This document shows positions 28,427 to 36,506 of a stretch of 64,000 nt of DNA, in pieces. The position numbers and the translations under genes were made by a program. The notes beneath the pieces were generated by a model. The model ran no database searches and had not been told where the DNA came from. It saw nothing but the letters and a program-made list of their open reading frames with translations. Each line of letters begins with the position of its first letter. The first letter of the stretch is position 1. This DNA comes from Gordonia mangrovi (lineage in GTDB: Bacteria > Actinomycetota > Actinomycetes > Mycobacteriales > Mycobacteriaceae): the NCBI RefSeq assembly GCF_024734075.1, contig NZ_CP102850.1, positions 3,658,001 through 3,722,000 on the forward strand, written 5' to 3'.

Positions 28427-29227
28427 ATGAGCACTGTGACCGTCGAGCATCGCGGGCAGATCGCGATCGTCACGATGGACCGCCGCGACGCGATGAACAC
28501 GCTCAACGCCGACATGGTGCGCGATCTCACGGCCGCACTCGACGACCTCGACGGTGACCAGGGGTGCCGCGTGGTGATCCTCGCCGGTGCCGGTCGGGCG
28601 TTCTGCGCCGGTTTGGATCTGCGCGGGTACGGCGACGACGGCGCGGACGAGCACCGCGGCGCCATGATCTCGAGTTTCGAACGGCAACAGGACATCGCCG
28701 GCCTGGCACGGCGAATCCACGGACTGCGCCAGCCGGTCATCGCCGCCGTCAACGGTGCGGCCGCCGGTGGCGGACTGGCGCTGGTCTGCGCCAGCGACAT
28801 CCGGATCGGGTCGGCGGACAGCGTCTATGCGGTCGGGTTCATCCGGGCCGGATTCTCCGCCTGTGACATCGGGGTGTCCTGGCTGCTGCCGCGCCTGGTC
28901 GGCACCGGCCGGGCGCATGAGCTGATGTTGACCGGCCGGAAGTTCGATGCCGGCGACGCGTTGCGCTACGGCCTGCTCGTCGACGTCGTCGAGCAGGCCG
29001 ACCTGCTGGCGACTGCGATCGCCACCGCCGAATCGATCCTGGCGAACCCGCCACTCTCGGTCGAGTTGACCAAAGTAGGGATGTGGGCGGCGGTCGAATC
29101 GAACTCGTTCTCCGCGACCGTGGAGTTCGAGAACCGGCAACAGATGATCACCGCGATGACCGACGACCGGAGCGAGGCGACCGCCGCGTTCCTCGAAAAA
29201 CGACGACCGGAGTACCGACGACGATGA
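28427..29227 (+). CDS. Enoyl-CoA hydratase/isomerase family protein
   Basis: A 266-residue crotonase. AGRAFCAGLDLRGYG is the first oxyanion-hole loop and AAVNGAAAGGGLALVCASDIRIGS the second. The residue usually a catalytic Glu lies in the segment IRAGFSACDIGVSWLLPRLVG, which has no Glu at the standard place, so hydratase activity is uncertain. It starts at ATG 28427 and overlaps the next SDR by 4 bp (ATGA), indicating coupling. Confidence 0.88.
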   Translation: MSTVTVEHRGQIAIVTMDRRDAMNTLNADMVRDLTAALDDLDGDQGCRVVILAGAGRAFCAGLDLRGYGDDGADEHRGAMISSFERQQDIAGLARRIHGLRQPVIAAVNGAAAGGGLALVCASDIRIGSADSVYAVGFIRAGFSACDIGVSWLLPRLVGTGRAHELMLTGRKFDAGDALRYGLLVDVVEQADLLATAIATAESILANPPLSVELTKVGMWAAVESNSFSATVEFENRQQMITAMTDDRSEATAAFLEKRRPEYRRR

Positions 29228-29982
29228 CCGCAGACCTCTTCGACATCCGCGGAAAGACCGCACTCGTCACCGGCGGCACCAGCGGGATCGGCGCGATGAT
29301 CGCGCACGGTCTGGCCGAACGCGGCGCGCGGGTGATCATCGCCGGACGCAAGGAGTCCGCGCTGGCCGACGCCAGAGCCGCCGGCCTCATCGCATTCCAG
29401 GCCAACCTGTCCACCCCGGAGGCCTGCCGGGAACTCGCGGCCCAGGTCGCCGGCGAGGTGGAGCAACTCGACGTTCTGGTGAACAACGCCGGAGCCACCT
29501 GGGGTGCTCCGATCGAGGAGTTCCCGGATGCCGCTTGGGACCGGGTCCTCGACCTCAACGTGCAGGCCCCCTTCGTCCTCACCCAGGCGCTGCTGCCGCA
29601 GTTGCTCGCCTCCGCAACCGCCGACGACCCCGCGCGAGTGATCATGATCGGCAGCATCGACGGCATTCGGGTACCGCAGACCGAGTCGTACTCCTACTCC
29701 GCCAGCAAGGCAGCTGTGCACCAGTTGACCCGGCACCTCGCCGGTCATCTCGGGTCGCGCAACATCACCGTCAACGCCATCGCGCCGGGCCCGTTCGAGT
29801 CGCGCATGATGGCGCACTTCCTGGCCGAACGTGGTGACGAGATCGCGGCGTCCTCGCCGCTGGGCCGCATCGGACGTGCCGACGACGTGATCGGCACGAC
29901 GGTGTACCTGGTGAGCAGGGCCGGCAGCTACCTGACCGGTGCGGTCATCCCCGTGGACGGAGGGATTTCCACCACGCGCTGA
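29224..29982 (+). CDS. Short-chain dehydrogenase/reductase
   Basis: A 252-residue SDR: TGGTSGIGAMIAHGLAERGARVIIAGR, NNAGATWG, the Ser in MIGSIDGI, YSASK and the FESRMMAHFLAERGDE cap, ending TGAVIPVDGGISTTR. It is coupled to the enoyl-CoA hydratase gene and may act on the corresponding hydroxyacyl-CoA. Specific substrate unknown. Confidence 0.92.
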   Translation: MTADLFDIRGKTALVTGGTSGIGAMIAHGLAERGARVIIAGRKESALADARAAGLIAFQANLSTPEACRELAAQVAGEVEQLDVLVNNAGATWGAPIEEFPDAAWDRVLDLNVQAPFVLTQALLPQLLASATADDPARVIMIGSIDGIRVPQTESYSYSASKAAVHQLTRHLAGHLGSRNITVNAIAPGPFESRMMAHFLAERGDEIAASSPLGRIGRADDVIGTTVYLVSRAGSYLTGAVIPVDGGISTTR

Positions 29983-30099
29983 GGTCGCCAGAAAAATTCT
30001 TTGCCGCCCCGGGAATGGAATCGGACCATGGTCCGTTTAGAGTGGTGTTGGGTCGAGAGGGCCCACAAGACCCACAGACCACTCACTGGAGGAATCACC

Positions 30100-30648
30100 A
30101 TGACCACAGCCGTATCCGCACCGATCGCCACCGGCACCTGGACCATCGACCAGGCCCACTCGGCCGTCGCGTTCTCCGTCAAGCACCTGATGGTCAGCAA
30201 GGTGCGCGGCAACTTCGAGGCCTTCTCGGGCACCATCACCATTGCCGAAGACGGCACCCCGTCGGTGCAGGCCGAGATCGACGTCACCTCGATCACCACC
30301 GGCAACGACCAGCGCGACGGACACATCAAGTCCGCCGACTTCTTCGACGCCGAGCAGTTTCCGAAGGCGACCTTCGTCTCCACCGGTGTCGCACCCAAGG
30401 GCGACGACTACGTCCTGACCGGCGACTTCACCCTCAAGGGCGTCACCAAGTCGGTCGAGCTGGACCTCGAGTTCAACGGCACCAACCCCGGCATGGGCCA
30501 CGGCGCGGTCGCCGGGTTCGAGGCCAGCACTGTCCTGAACCGCAAGGACTTCGGCATCGACATCGACATGCCGCTCGAGGGCGGCGGCGTCGTGGTGGGC
30601 GACAAGGTCACCATCACCCTCGAGATCGAGGCCAACCAGCCTGCCTGA
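30100..30648 (+). CDS. YceI family protein
   Basis: A 182-residue lipocalin-like YceI protein: WTIDQAHSAVAFSVKHLMVSKVRGNF, EIDVTSITTGNDQRDGHIKSADFFDAEQFPKATF and LKGVTKSVELDLEF, ending in a strand VVGDKVTITLEIEA. The family binds polyisoprenoid-type lipids or amphiphiles. There is no signal peptide, so it is predicted cytoplasmic. TGGAGGA precedes the ATG. A strong terminator hairpin follows. Confidence 0.93.
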   Translation: MTTAVSAPIATGTWTIDQAHSAVAFSVKHLMVSKVRGNFEAFSGTITIAEDGTPSVQAEIDVTSITTGNDQRDGHIKSADFFDAEQFPKATFVSTGVAPKGDDYVLTGDFTLKGVTKSVELDLEFNGTNPGMGHGAVAGFEASTVLNRKDFGIDIDMPLEGGGVVVGDKVTITLEIEANQPA

Positions 30649-30686
30649 TTCGCCAGAGACTTCCGGCCTCACCGGCCGGCGCGTGC

Positions 30687-30733
30687 GGCCGGCTCCGCGG
30701 TCACCCTCATCCCCCGAGGCCGCGGAGCCGGCC
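30687..30733 (+). terminator. Intrinsic terminator after the YceI gene
   Basis: Perfect 14-bp arms GGCCGGCTCCGCGG (30687-30700) and its complement (30720-30733) enclose a 19-nt loop, about 40 bp after the stop. A T/C-rich stretch follows. Confidence 0.8.
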
Positions 30734-30830
30734 CTTCTCCGTCTCGAGGGCCCGGACGTCTCGGACCGCTGTCCGCCGGTGAGGGTCATGGGTACCCTGC
30801 AGGTACCTACCGGCGCAGGAGGTGGCCGTC

Positions 30831-32555
30831 ATGGCGCGACCACTCGGCCACGCCGCTCTGCAGCGGGCGTGGCCGTACATCCACGGCGAGGCGCTGCCGC
30901 GATACCTGTGGGGCCGCCATCGCCGGACCGACGTCCACGAGCTCGCCGAGATGCCGCGCGTACAGCGCGCCCGCATGTCGCGTCGGGCGACAGCGGCTGC
31001 GGCGATCGCGCTGATCGGCACGAACTGCGCGATCGGCATCGAGACCTTCTTACTGGTGCAGCTGGCCTACAACGGCAGCCAGCTCACCTTCGAGAGCACC
31101 GTCGGTGCCCCCAACTTCCCGGCGGTGGTCACCGGCATCATCGTCGGGACGATCACCAACATGCTGCTCGGTGTCCTGCTGATCAAACCGCAGGTGGATT
31201 GGTTCGTGAGTGGCTTACCCGCCGATCACGCCCGCCGCAAAGCCATCCGTCACATCCCGCGTAACCAGGTGATCGCGACGCTTGCCGCCTGGACCACCGC
31301 AGTTGGCTCGTATGCCGTGGTCGCCGACGATCCGTCGTCGTCGCGCACCGCCGGGGTGGCCGCCGCCTTTCTGCTCGCGGCGATGTCGAGCTCGTGTATC
31401 ACCTACCTGTTCGCCGAGCGGGCCGCCCGGCCACTGGCCGTGGTCGCCTTCCGTGACTTCCCGGCGCGGCACGTCTTTCACGGTGTCCGCACCCGGATGA
31501 TCGCCGTGTGGCTGGTGAGCTCGGCGGTGCCGATGCTCGGCCTGCTGCTGCTCAATCTCGGCCGGTGGTTGGATATGCTGCCGCCGGTCAGCGGCCCGGT
31601 CGACTGGACGATCGTCGTTCTCGGGGTGGTGGCGCTGACCGCCGGTATCCGGGTGATCACTCTCGTGGGCCGTTCGATCGCCGATCCGCTCAGCGACCTG
31701 CACCACGCGGTCACGCGGGTTGATGCCGCCGACTACACAGTGCGGGTGCCCGTGTACGACTCCTCCGAGCTCGGCGTGCTGCAGCACGGCTTCAACACGA
31801 TGGTCACCGGACTCGAGGAGCGGGAGCGGATGCGGCGGCTGTTCGCCCGGCACGTCGGCGACACCGTCGCAGCGCAGGCCCTCGAACACGGCGAGGGTAT
31901 GCATGGTGTCAATGCGGCGGTCGGCGTGTTGTTCGTCGACATCATCGACTCCACCGGTATTGCGGCACGCCAGGACCCGGGTGCCACCGCAGACCTGCTC
32001 AACGACTTCTTCACGATCGTCGCCGATGTGGTGGACAGCCACCACGGATTCGTCAACAAGTTCGAAGGCGATTCTGCCCTCGCCATCTTCGGCGCACCGG
32101 TGGAACTCGACGACCCGGCCACGGCGGTGCTGTCCGCGGCCCGCGAGCTCGCCGACCGGCTCGGTGCCGAGCTCGACATCGGCTGGGGGATGGGCATTTC
32201 GTACGGCACAGTGTTCGCCGGCAACATCGGTGCCGAGACCCGCTACGAGTACACGGTGATCGGCGATGCGGTGAACGAGAGTGCACGCCTGTCGGATCTG
32301 GCGAAACAGTCCGGCACGTTCGTGGTGGCGTCGGGTGCCGCGCTCGCCTGTGCGGCCGAAGGTGAGGCAGGCGAATGGATTCCGGTGGGGACGCGCTCTC
32401 TACGTGGCCGGACCGAACCGACCCAGGTCTTCGCGCCACGGTCGATCGCACGCCGCGCACCGGGGATCTCGATGGGCTCGGTCGTGGCCGGTCTGTTGCG
32501 GCCCGCGCGCCGGGTCACCGGACAGTTCATTGACGGCGGTGGCCCGAGGCCATAG
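30831..32555 (+). CDS. Membrane-bound class III adenylate cyclase with HAMP domain (Rv1318c-Rv1320c type)
   Basis: A 574-residue protein. About six transmembrane helices (residues ~60-270) are followed by a HAMP linker ([26 protein letters not shown]) and a C-terminal cyclase domain. Catalytic residues look complete: [12 protein letters not shown] (both metal-binding Asp), [15 protein letters not shown] (substrate Lys) and [16 protein letters not shown] (Asn/Arg). It should make cAMP at the membrane. AGGAGG eight bases before ATG 30831 fixes the start. Confidence 0.92.
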   Translation: MARPLGHAALQRAWPYIHGEALPRYLWGRHRRTDVHELAEMPRVQRARMSRRATAAAAIALIGTNCAIGIETFLLVQLAYNGSQLTFESTVGAPNFPAVVTGIIVGTITNMLLGVLLIKPQVDWFVSGLPADHARRKAIRHIPRNQVIATLAAWTTAVGSYAVVADDPSSSRTAGVAAAFLLAAMSSSCITYLFAERAARPLAVVAFRDFPARHVFHGVRTRMIAVWLVSSAVPMLGLLLLNLGRWLDMLPPVSGPVDWTIVVLGVVALTAGIRVITLVGRSIADPLSDLHHAVTRVDAADYTVRVPVYDSSELGVLQHGFNTMVTGLEERERMRRLFARHVGDTVAAQALEHGEGMHGVNAAVGVLFVDIIDSTGIAARQDPGATADLLNDFFTIVADVVDSHHGFVNKFEGDSALAIFGAPVELDDPATAVLSAARELADRLGAELDIGWGMGISYGTVFAGNIGAETRYEYTVIGDAVNESARLSDLAKQSGTFVVASGAALACAAEGEAGEWIPVGTRSLRGRTEPTQVFAPRSIARRAPGISMGSVVAGLLRPARRVTGQFIDGGGPRP

Positions 32556-32596
32556 CGTCGCCGGCAGGAAGTGCACAGCGTCAACGGGGAGGCTTG

Positions 32597-33472
32597 ATGA
32601 GCAAGTGGACGACCGCGGACATCCCGGATCAGACGGGAAGGCGGTTCGTGGTGACCGGTGCCAACAGTGGTCTCGGGGCCGAGACGGCCAAGGCGTTGGC
32701 CAACGCCGGTGCCACCGTCACCATGGCGTGCCGCAACCTGAACAAGGCGCAGCCCGTGGCAACCGAAATAGGCCCGAATGCCACGGTGGCACAACTAGAT
32801 TTGGCCGACCTCGCCTCCGTGCGAGCGTTCGCCGAGAACTTCGACGGCGCCGACGTGCTGATCAACAACGCCGGAGTGATGGCAGTTCCCATGCGGCGCA
32901 CCGCGGATGGTTTCGAGATGCAGATGGGTACCAACCATCTCGGGCACTTTGCGCTGACCGCTCTGCTGCTGCCCACGATCACCGATCGGGTGGTGACATT
33001 GTCGTCCGGCATGCACCAGATCGGTCGCATCGATCTCGATGACCTGAACTGGGAGAAGCGCAAATACCGTCGCTGGCGTGCGTATGGGGACTCGAAGATG
33101 GCCAACCTCATGTTCGGCAAAGAACTGGCCGAGCGACTGGCCGCGGCCGGATCGTCGGCGACCTCGATGATCGCGCACCCCGGCTACGCAGCGACAGAGC
33201 TACAGGGTCGGTCGGAGACCGTCGAGGACGTCTTCATGAAGTTCGGCAACAAGATCTTTGCGCAGAGCGCCGCCGGCGGCGCTCTGCCCACACTGTATGC
33301 GGCCACCTCACCCGATGCCGCCAACGGCATGTTCTACGGTCCGACCGAGTTGTTCGGGAGTCGCGGCGCCCCCGGCGTCTCCGGCTATCGCAAGCGTGCC
33401 GACGACACGGCATTCCGTGGTGAGTTGTGGGCGCTCTCCGAACAACTCACGAAGACCGAGTTCGCAATCTGA
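32597..33472 (+). CDS. SDR family oxidoreductase (retinol dehydrogenase-like)
   Basis: A 291-residue SDR of the RDH/WW-domain oxidoreductase-like group: [67 protein letters not shown] and [15 protein letters not shown], followed by [11 protein letters not shown]. Many mycobacterial paralogues exist, with unknown lipid or ketone substrates. GGGAGG precedes ATG 32597. The next sequence on the opposite strand is the remnant of an interrupted secreted-protein gene. Confidence 0.92.
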   Translation: MSKWTTADIPDQTGRRFVVTGANSGLGAETAKALANAGATVTMACRNLNKAQPVATEIGPNATVAQLDLADLASVRAFAENFDGADVLINNAGVMAVPMRRTADGFEMQMGTNHLGHFALTALLLPTITDRVVTLSSGMHQIGRIDLDDLNWEKRKYRRWRAYGDSKMANLMFGKELAERLAAAGSSATSMIAHPGYAATELQGRSETVEDVFMKFGNKIFAQSAAGGALPTLYAATSPDAANGMFYGPTELFGSRGAPGVSGYRKRADDTAFRGELWALSEQLTKTEFAI

Positions 33473-33479
33473 TCGGCCC

Positions 33480-33553
33480 CTACTGCACGTCGAAGGCAAT
33501 CGCGTTCGAGGCACCGGAAATGGTGTCGGTGACGCTGATCGAGACATCCCTGA
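33480..33553 (-). pseudogene. C-terminal fragment of the secreted-protein gene split by IS110
   Basis: Read on the minus strand from 33553, this segment gives 24 residues (start FRDVSISV, end AIAFDVQ) and a TAG stop at 33480-33482. It has no start codon. Joining it to 35073 restores one open frame with the truncated gene at 35071-35583, so it is that gene's severed 3' end. Confidence 0.85.
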
Positions 33554-33563
33554 AGGTTTGATG

Positions 33564-34793
33564 TCAAGCCGCGGCGGGGGTTTGGTCCTTCCATGCGGTG
33601 GCGGGGTCGTAGGGGATACCGCGGGCCAGGCAGCCATGGAGTATGCCGACGAGGCGGTTGGCGAGTTGGCGTAGCGCGGCGTTGTGGTCGACGTCTCGGG
33701 CTCGTTGTTTGCGGTAGTAGGCGCGGGCGCCGTCGTCGTGCATGAAGGCTCCGTGGGCCTGGGCCATCAGGGCGTCGACGAGTCGGTCGTTGTGGACGTA
33801 GCGGGCGGAGACGATCCGCGATTTGCCCGACTGTTTCGTGATGGGGCTGGTGCCCGCCGCGTTGCGGCGGGCTTTGCTGTTGCGGAAACGTAACGGGTCG
33901 TCCCCGAACTCGGCGAGCACCCGGGGTCCCACGGTCGGCCCCATGCCGGGCTGGCTGAGGTAGATCTCATGGTCCGGGTGCTGGGAAAAATGGGCATCGA
34001 CCTCGCCGGCGAGCTCGTCGATCTGCTCGATCACCACACCCAGCACCGCCACCGAGGCGCGCACCGAGGCCGCGTAGGCGTCGGTGACCCGATCAGGTTG
34101 GCCGAGGTGCTGTCCGCGTAGGATCTGTTGTATCTCAACAGCTTTGGTGTCTTTGTTGCGGCGACCCTTGAGGAGGGGCAGGATCTGGCTTTTGGTCAGC
34201 TTCGCCGCCCGCGCCGGGGTCGGCGCCTTGGTCAGCAAGCCCAGGATCGGCCGGCTCGTCAATTCCAGATCCAACGCCGAACACACCAGCAGGATCGCCG
34301 GGAAGTACTCGCGCAGCGCCGCACGCACCCGCAGCATGTGGCGCGTGCGTTCCCAGATCATCGTCTGATGCGCGCGGGCCACCACCTTGACCGCGTCCGC
34401 GATCTCGGAGTCCCCACCACTTTCCCGCAACTGGTGGCGACGACTCCGCAGCATCTCGGCCAGCGCATGCGCATCACCCTTGTCGCTCTTGGCGCCCGAA
34501 CTGACCACGATCTCGCGGTAGCGATGGGCCTGTTTGGGATCGACTCCAAATACCCGATACCCCGCAGCGATCAACGCGTTGACCCACGGACCGCGATCGA
34601 TCTCGATACACACCAGCACCTGGTCAGGCTGATCGCCCTCGTCGAGGAAGGTCGCCGCGATCTCCCCGAACCTCTCGATCCCGGCGATCCCCTCAGGCAA
34701 CCGCGCCCGCCGCAACACCTGCCCACGCTCGTCTTGAAACTCGACATCGTGGTGGTCTTCGGCCCAATCATCCCCGACGAACAACACTGCCAC
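33564..34793 (-). CDS. IS110-family transposase (DEDD recombinase), second type
   Basis: A 409-residue protein with N-terminal RuvC-like motifs FVGDDWAEDHHDVEF (D), VCIEIDRG (E) and KSDKGDAHALAEML (D/D), and a C-terminal Transposase_20 region with QPGMGPTVGPRVLAEFGD and NAAGTSPITKQSGKS holding the conserved Ser. GTG 34793 is chosen as start because GAGGAGG lies eight bases upstream; an ATG at 34838 would add 15 poorly conserved residues. Intact, so probably active. Confidence 0.93.
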   Translation of the reverse strand: MAVLFVGDDWAEDHHDVEFQDERGQVLRRARLPEGIAGIERFGEIAATFLDEGDQPDQVLVCIEIDRGPWVNALIAAGYRVFGVDPKQAHRYREIVVSSGAKSDKGDAHALAEMLRSRRHQLRESGGDSEIADAVKVVARAHQTMIWERTRHMLRVRAALREYFPAILLVCSALDLELTSRPILGLLTKAPTPARAAKLTKSQILPLLKGRRNKDTKAVEIQQILRGQHLGQPDRVTDAYAASVRASVAVLGVVIEQIDELAGEVDAHFSQHPDHEIYLSQPGMGPTVGPRVLAEFGDDPLRFRNSKARRNAAGTSPITKQSGKSRIVSARYVHNDRLVDALMAQAHGAFMHDDGARAYYRKQRARDVDHNAALRQLANRLVGILHGCLARGIPYDPATAWKDQTPAAA

Positions 34794-35072
34794 TGCCGGT
34801 GCCTCCTCACAGCTACCAAGCCGTCGATTGTTCAACACGGCAGCTGGCCGGAGGACCCTCGCGAACTAATGGTTCAGTGCTCACACCCCGAAACCACATC
34901 GGAGCCGGCACGACATCCCAGCAGCAATCACACCCTCTTGGCCGACCACCAGGGGCACGGTCTCGATCCAGAACTCGCCATCAACGGTTCCGTAGGCACG
35001 AGTGCTCACCCAGCAGCAGCCACCAACACCAAGTCTGACCCAAACTCACGACCAGACCCAGTAGCTCCCATT
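34794..35072 (-). ncRNA. Putative bridge RNA encoded in the 5' non-coding region of the IS110 element
   Basis: Reading in the transposase direction, four short matches occur in the order target-left, target-right, donor-left, donor-right. GTGCCTAC (34999-34992) resembles the left target GCGCCTAC. TTCTGGA (34973-34967) can pair with the right target TTCAGGG. GATGTCGTGCC (34917-34907) resembles the right-end GACATCAAACC, and CCATTAG (34872-34866) is complementary to core plus left end CTAATGG. A stem GCACTCG / CGA-GACC-GTGC encloses the target loop. IS110 elements are known to encode such RNAs; this one is inferred. Confidence 0.65.
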
Positions 35073-35583
35073 AGTAGGCGCCCGGAGCGCGCAGTGTGTA
35101 GGGCTTCACCGACGTGCAGTCCTGTGTCTTGAACAGCTTGGCCTTTTCCGGCACCTTCGGGCCGGACAGCCGGACCTCCATTCGGCATTCGTCCCCATCG
35201 ACCACGGGTCCGGCATCGATGGTCGAGTTGTAGCGGACACCGAGCTGTGAGTTCCGGGGATACACGCCCGGGCTGATGGGCTGCGCATAGGGCGCGTACA
35301 CCCAGACGTTGATCGACCTCACCCCGTTGGGTGCGTTGTCGCGTCCCAGCTTGCCGTAGTGCTCGGGCTCGTTGCCGGACGAACCGAGCGCCGAACTGCC
35401 GGCGTCGAGGAGATCGGAGCTGCCCGATCCGGCGCTACCGGATCCAGCGCTACCGGAGTCCGAGCTGCCGGCGCTGCCGAAGACGGTGTCCAGCGGGCCG
35501 GCCACCGCCGGAGCGGCGCCGACGGCGATGATCGCCGCCGCGCCTGCGACGGCGAGAGCAGACGTGCGCGACCTGAGACTCAT
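35071..35583 (-). pseudogene. Secreted protein gene truncated by IS110 insertion (N-terminal part)
   Basis: The remaining frame encodes 170 residues. A signal peptide (MSLRSRTSALAVAGAAAIIA...AVA) is followed by a low-complexity Gly/Ser linker (SAGSSDSGSAGSGSAGSGSS), then VRSINVWVYAPYAQPISPGVYPRNSQLGVRYN and a Cys pair (DECRMEV and QDCTSV), suggesting a disulfide-bonded beta domain. The frame ends in TAA created by the element (GCC TAC TAA). The original protein, about 194 residues, continued as FRDVSISV... at 33553. Function unknown; the shortened product may still be secreted. Confidence 0.85.
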
Positions 35584-35689
35584 GGACAACCCCCCCGAGG
35601 CGTGGACTTCCCATCGATTGAATCACCACCGCCCGCGTGCCCATCCCGGCGGGGTCGTCGACGACGTGCCCTCCGCCCGGCTGGTGCGA

Positions 35690-36316
35690 TCACCAGACGC
35701 CGGGCGGTCGGAATTGGATGCTGATGCGTGGACCGACCCCGGATACCTTCGGCACCGAGTGTTCCCAGGTGCGCTGGCAGCTTCCGCCCATCACCAACAG
35801 GTCGCCGGGGCCGACCTCGAACCGCAATGAGGAGCCGCCGGCGCGCGGTCGCAGCAGCAACGGGCGCGGAGACCCCAGCGACACGATCGCCACCATGGTG
35901 TCCTCGCGTGACCCGCGGCCGATCCGGTCCCCGTGCCAGGCGACGCTGTCGGAGCCGTCGCGGTACAGGCACAAACCGGCGGTGGCGAAACCTTCGGGCA
36001 ACTCGTCGCGGTAGTGCCGCCCGAGCGCCTCGCGCGCTGCGGCCAGTAGCGGATCGGGGAACGTCTCGGCGGAATGGTAGGTGGCGACCAGCCGCGGAAC
36101 GTCGACGACCCGGTCGTACATGCGCCGTCGCTCGGCGCGCCACGCGGCCCCCGCGTGTAGCCGGTCGAACAGTGCCGACGACCCCGAGATCCAGCCGGGT
36201 CGGACGTCGACCCACGCGCCGTCGGACAGGTGTCGTCGGGTGGTGACGTCCAGTGGAAGCAATTCCGCGTCCTCGGTCGCCTGATCGAAGAGCGACCACT
36301 GCATGCCGGCGGTCAT
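35690..36316 (-). CDS. AlkB-type Fe(II)/2-oxoglutarate dioxygenase (alkylated nucleic acid repair)
   Basis: A 208-residue AlkB-like protein. The iron ligands appear as WHGDRIG (HxD) and WEHSVPKV (distal His), and GPRISIQFR supplies the RxxxxxR 2-oxoglutarate/substrate pair. ATYHSAETFPDPLLAAAREALGRHY is the substrate-recognition lid. It would remove alkyl groups from N1-methyladenine or N3-methylcytosine by oxidative demethylation. Start at ATG 36316 (MTAGMQWSLFDQ) or 36304. It stands alone, divergent from the MMPL gene. Confidence 0.93.
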   Translation of the reverse strand: MTAGMQWSLFDQATEDAELLPLDVTTRRHLSDGAWVDVRPGWISGSSALFDRLHAGAAWRAERRRMYDRVVDVPRLVATYHSAETFPDPLLAAAREALGRHYRDELPEGFATAGLCLYRDGSDSVAWHGDRIGRGSREDTMVAIVSLGSPRPLLLRPRAGGSSLRFEVGPGDLLVMGGSCQRTWEHSVPKVSGVGPRISIQFRPPGVW

Positions 36317-36506
36317 GACCACGAGCTTACCGCAGCATGCGAACGCGTGTTCGATATAGCTTGCGTCACGCGCGGCGGTTCGGCGAGGCGTTGCCCACTC
36401 CACGCCCGGTCTCGCTGGCGAGATCGGGCGTTTCTTGTTATCCAGTACCAAGTGGTAGTCACTAACACTTTTGACTGCTTCGGCTGCCGATTCGATAGGG
36501 GAGACC

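Larger units (their letters stand above)
33554..35072 (-). mobile_element. IS110-family insertion sequence (second type), 1519 bp, inserted in a gene
   Basis: The ends are deduced from the disrupted gene. Removing 33554-35072 joins ...GCC TAC T to TC AGG GAT... in frame and leaves one CT dinucleotide, the same core as reported for IS621. The element holds one transposase gene (33564-34793), only 10 bp of 3' non-coding DNA and 279 bp of 5' non-coding DNA. It has no terminal inverted repeats and no target duplication beyond the core, as expected for IS110. It is unrelated at sequence level to the copy near 25 kb. Confidence 0.88.

Noticed and set aside
36435..36480. Possible TetR operator upstream of the MMPL gene (TACCA-AG-TGGTA)
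   Set aside because: The arms are only 5 bp and there is no second copy near the TetR gene; too weak to annotate.
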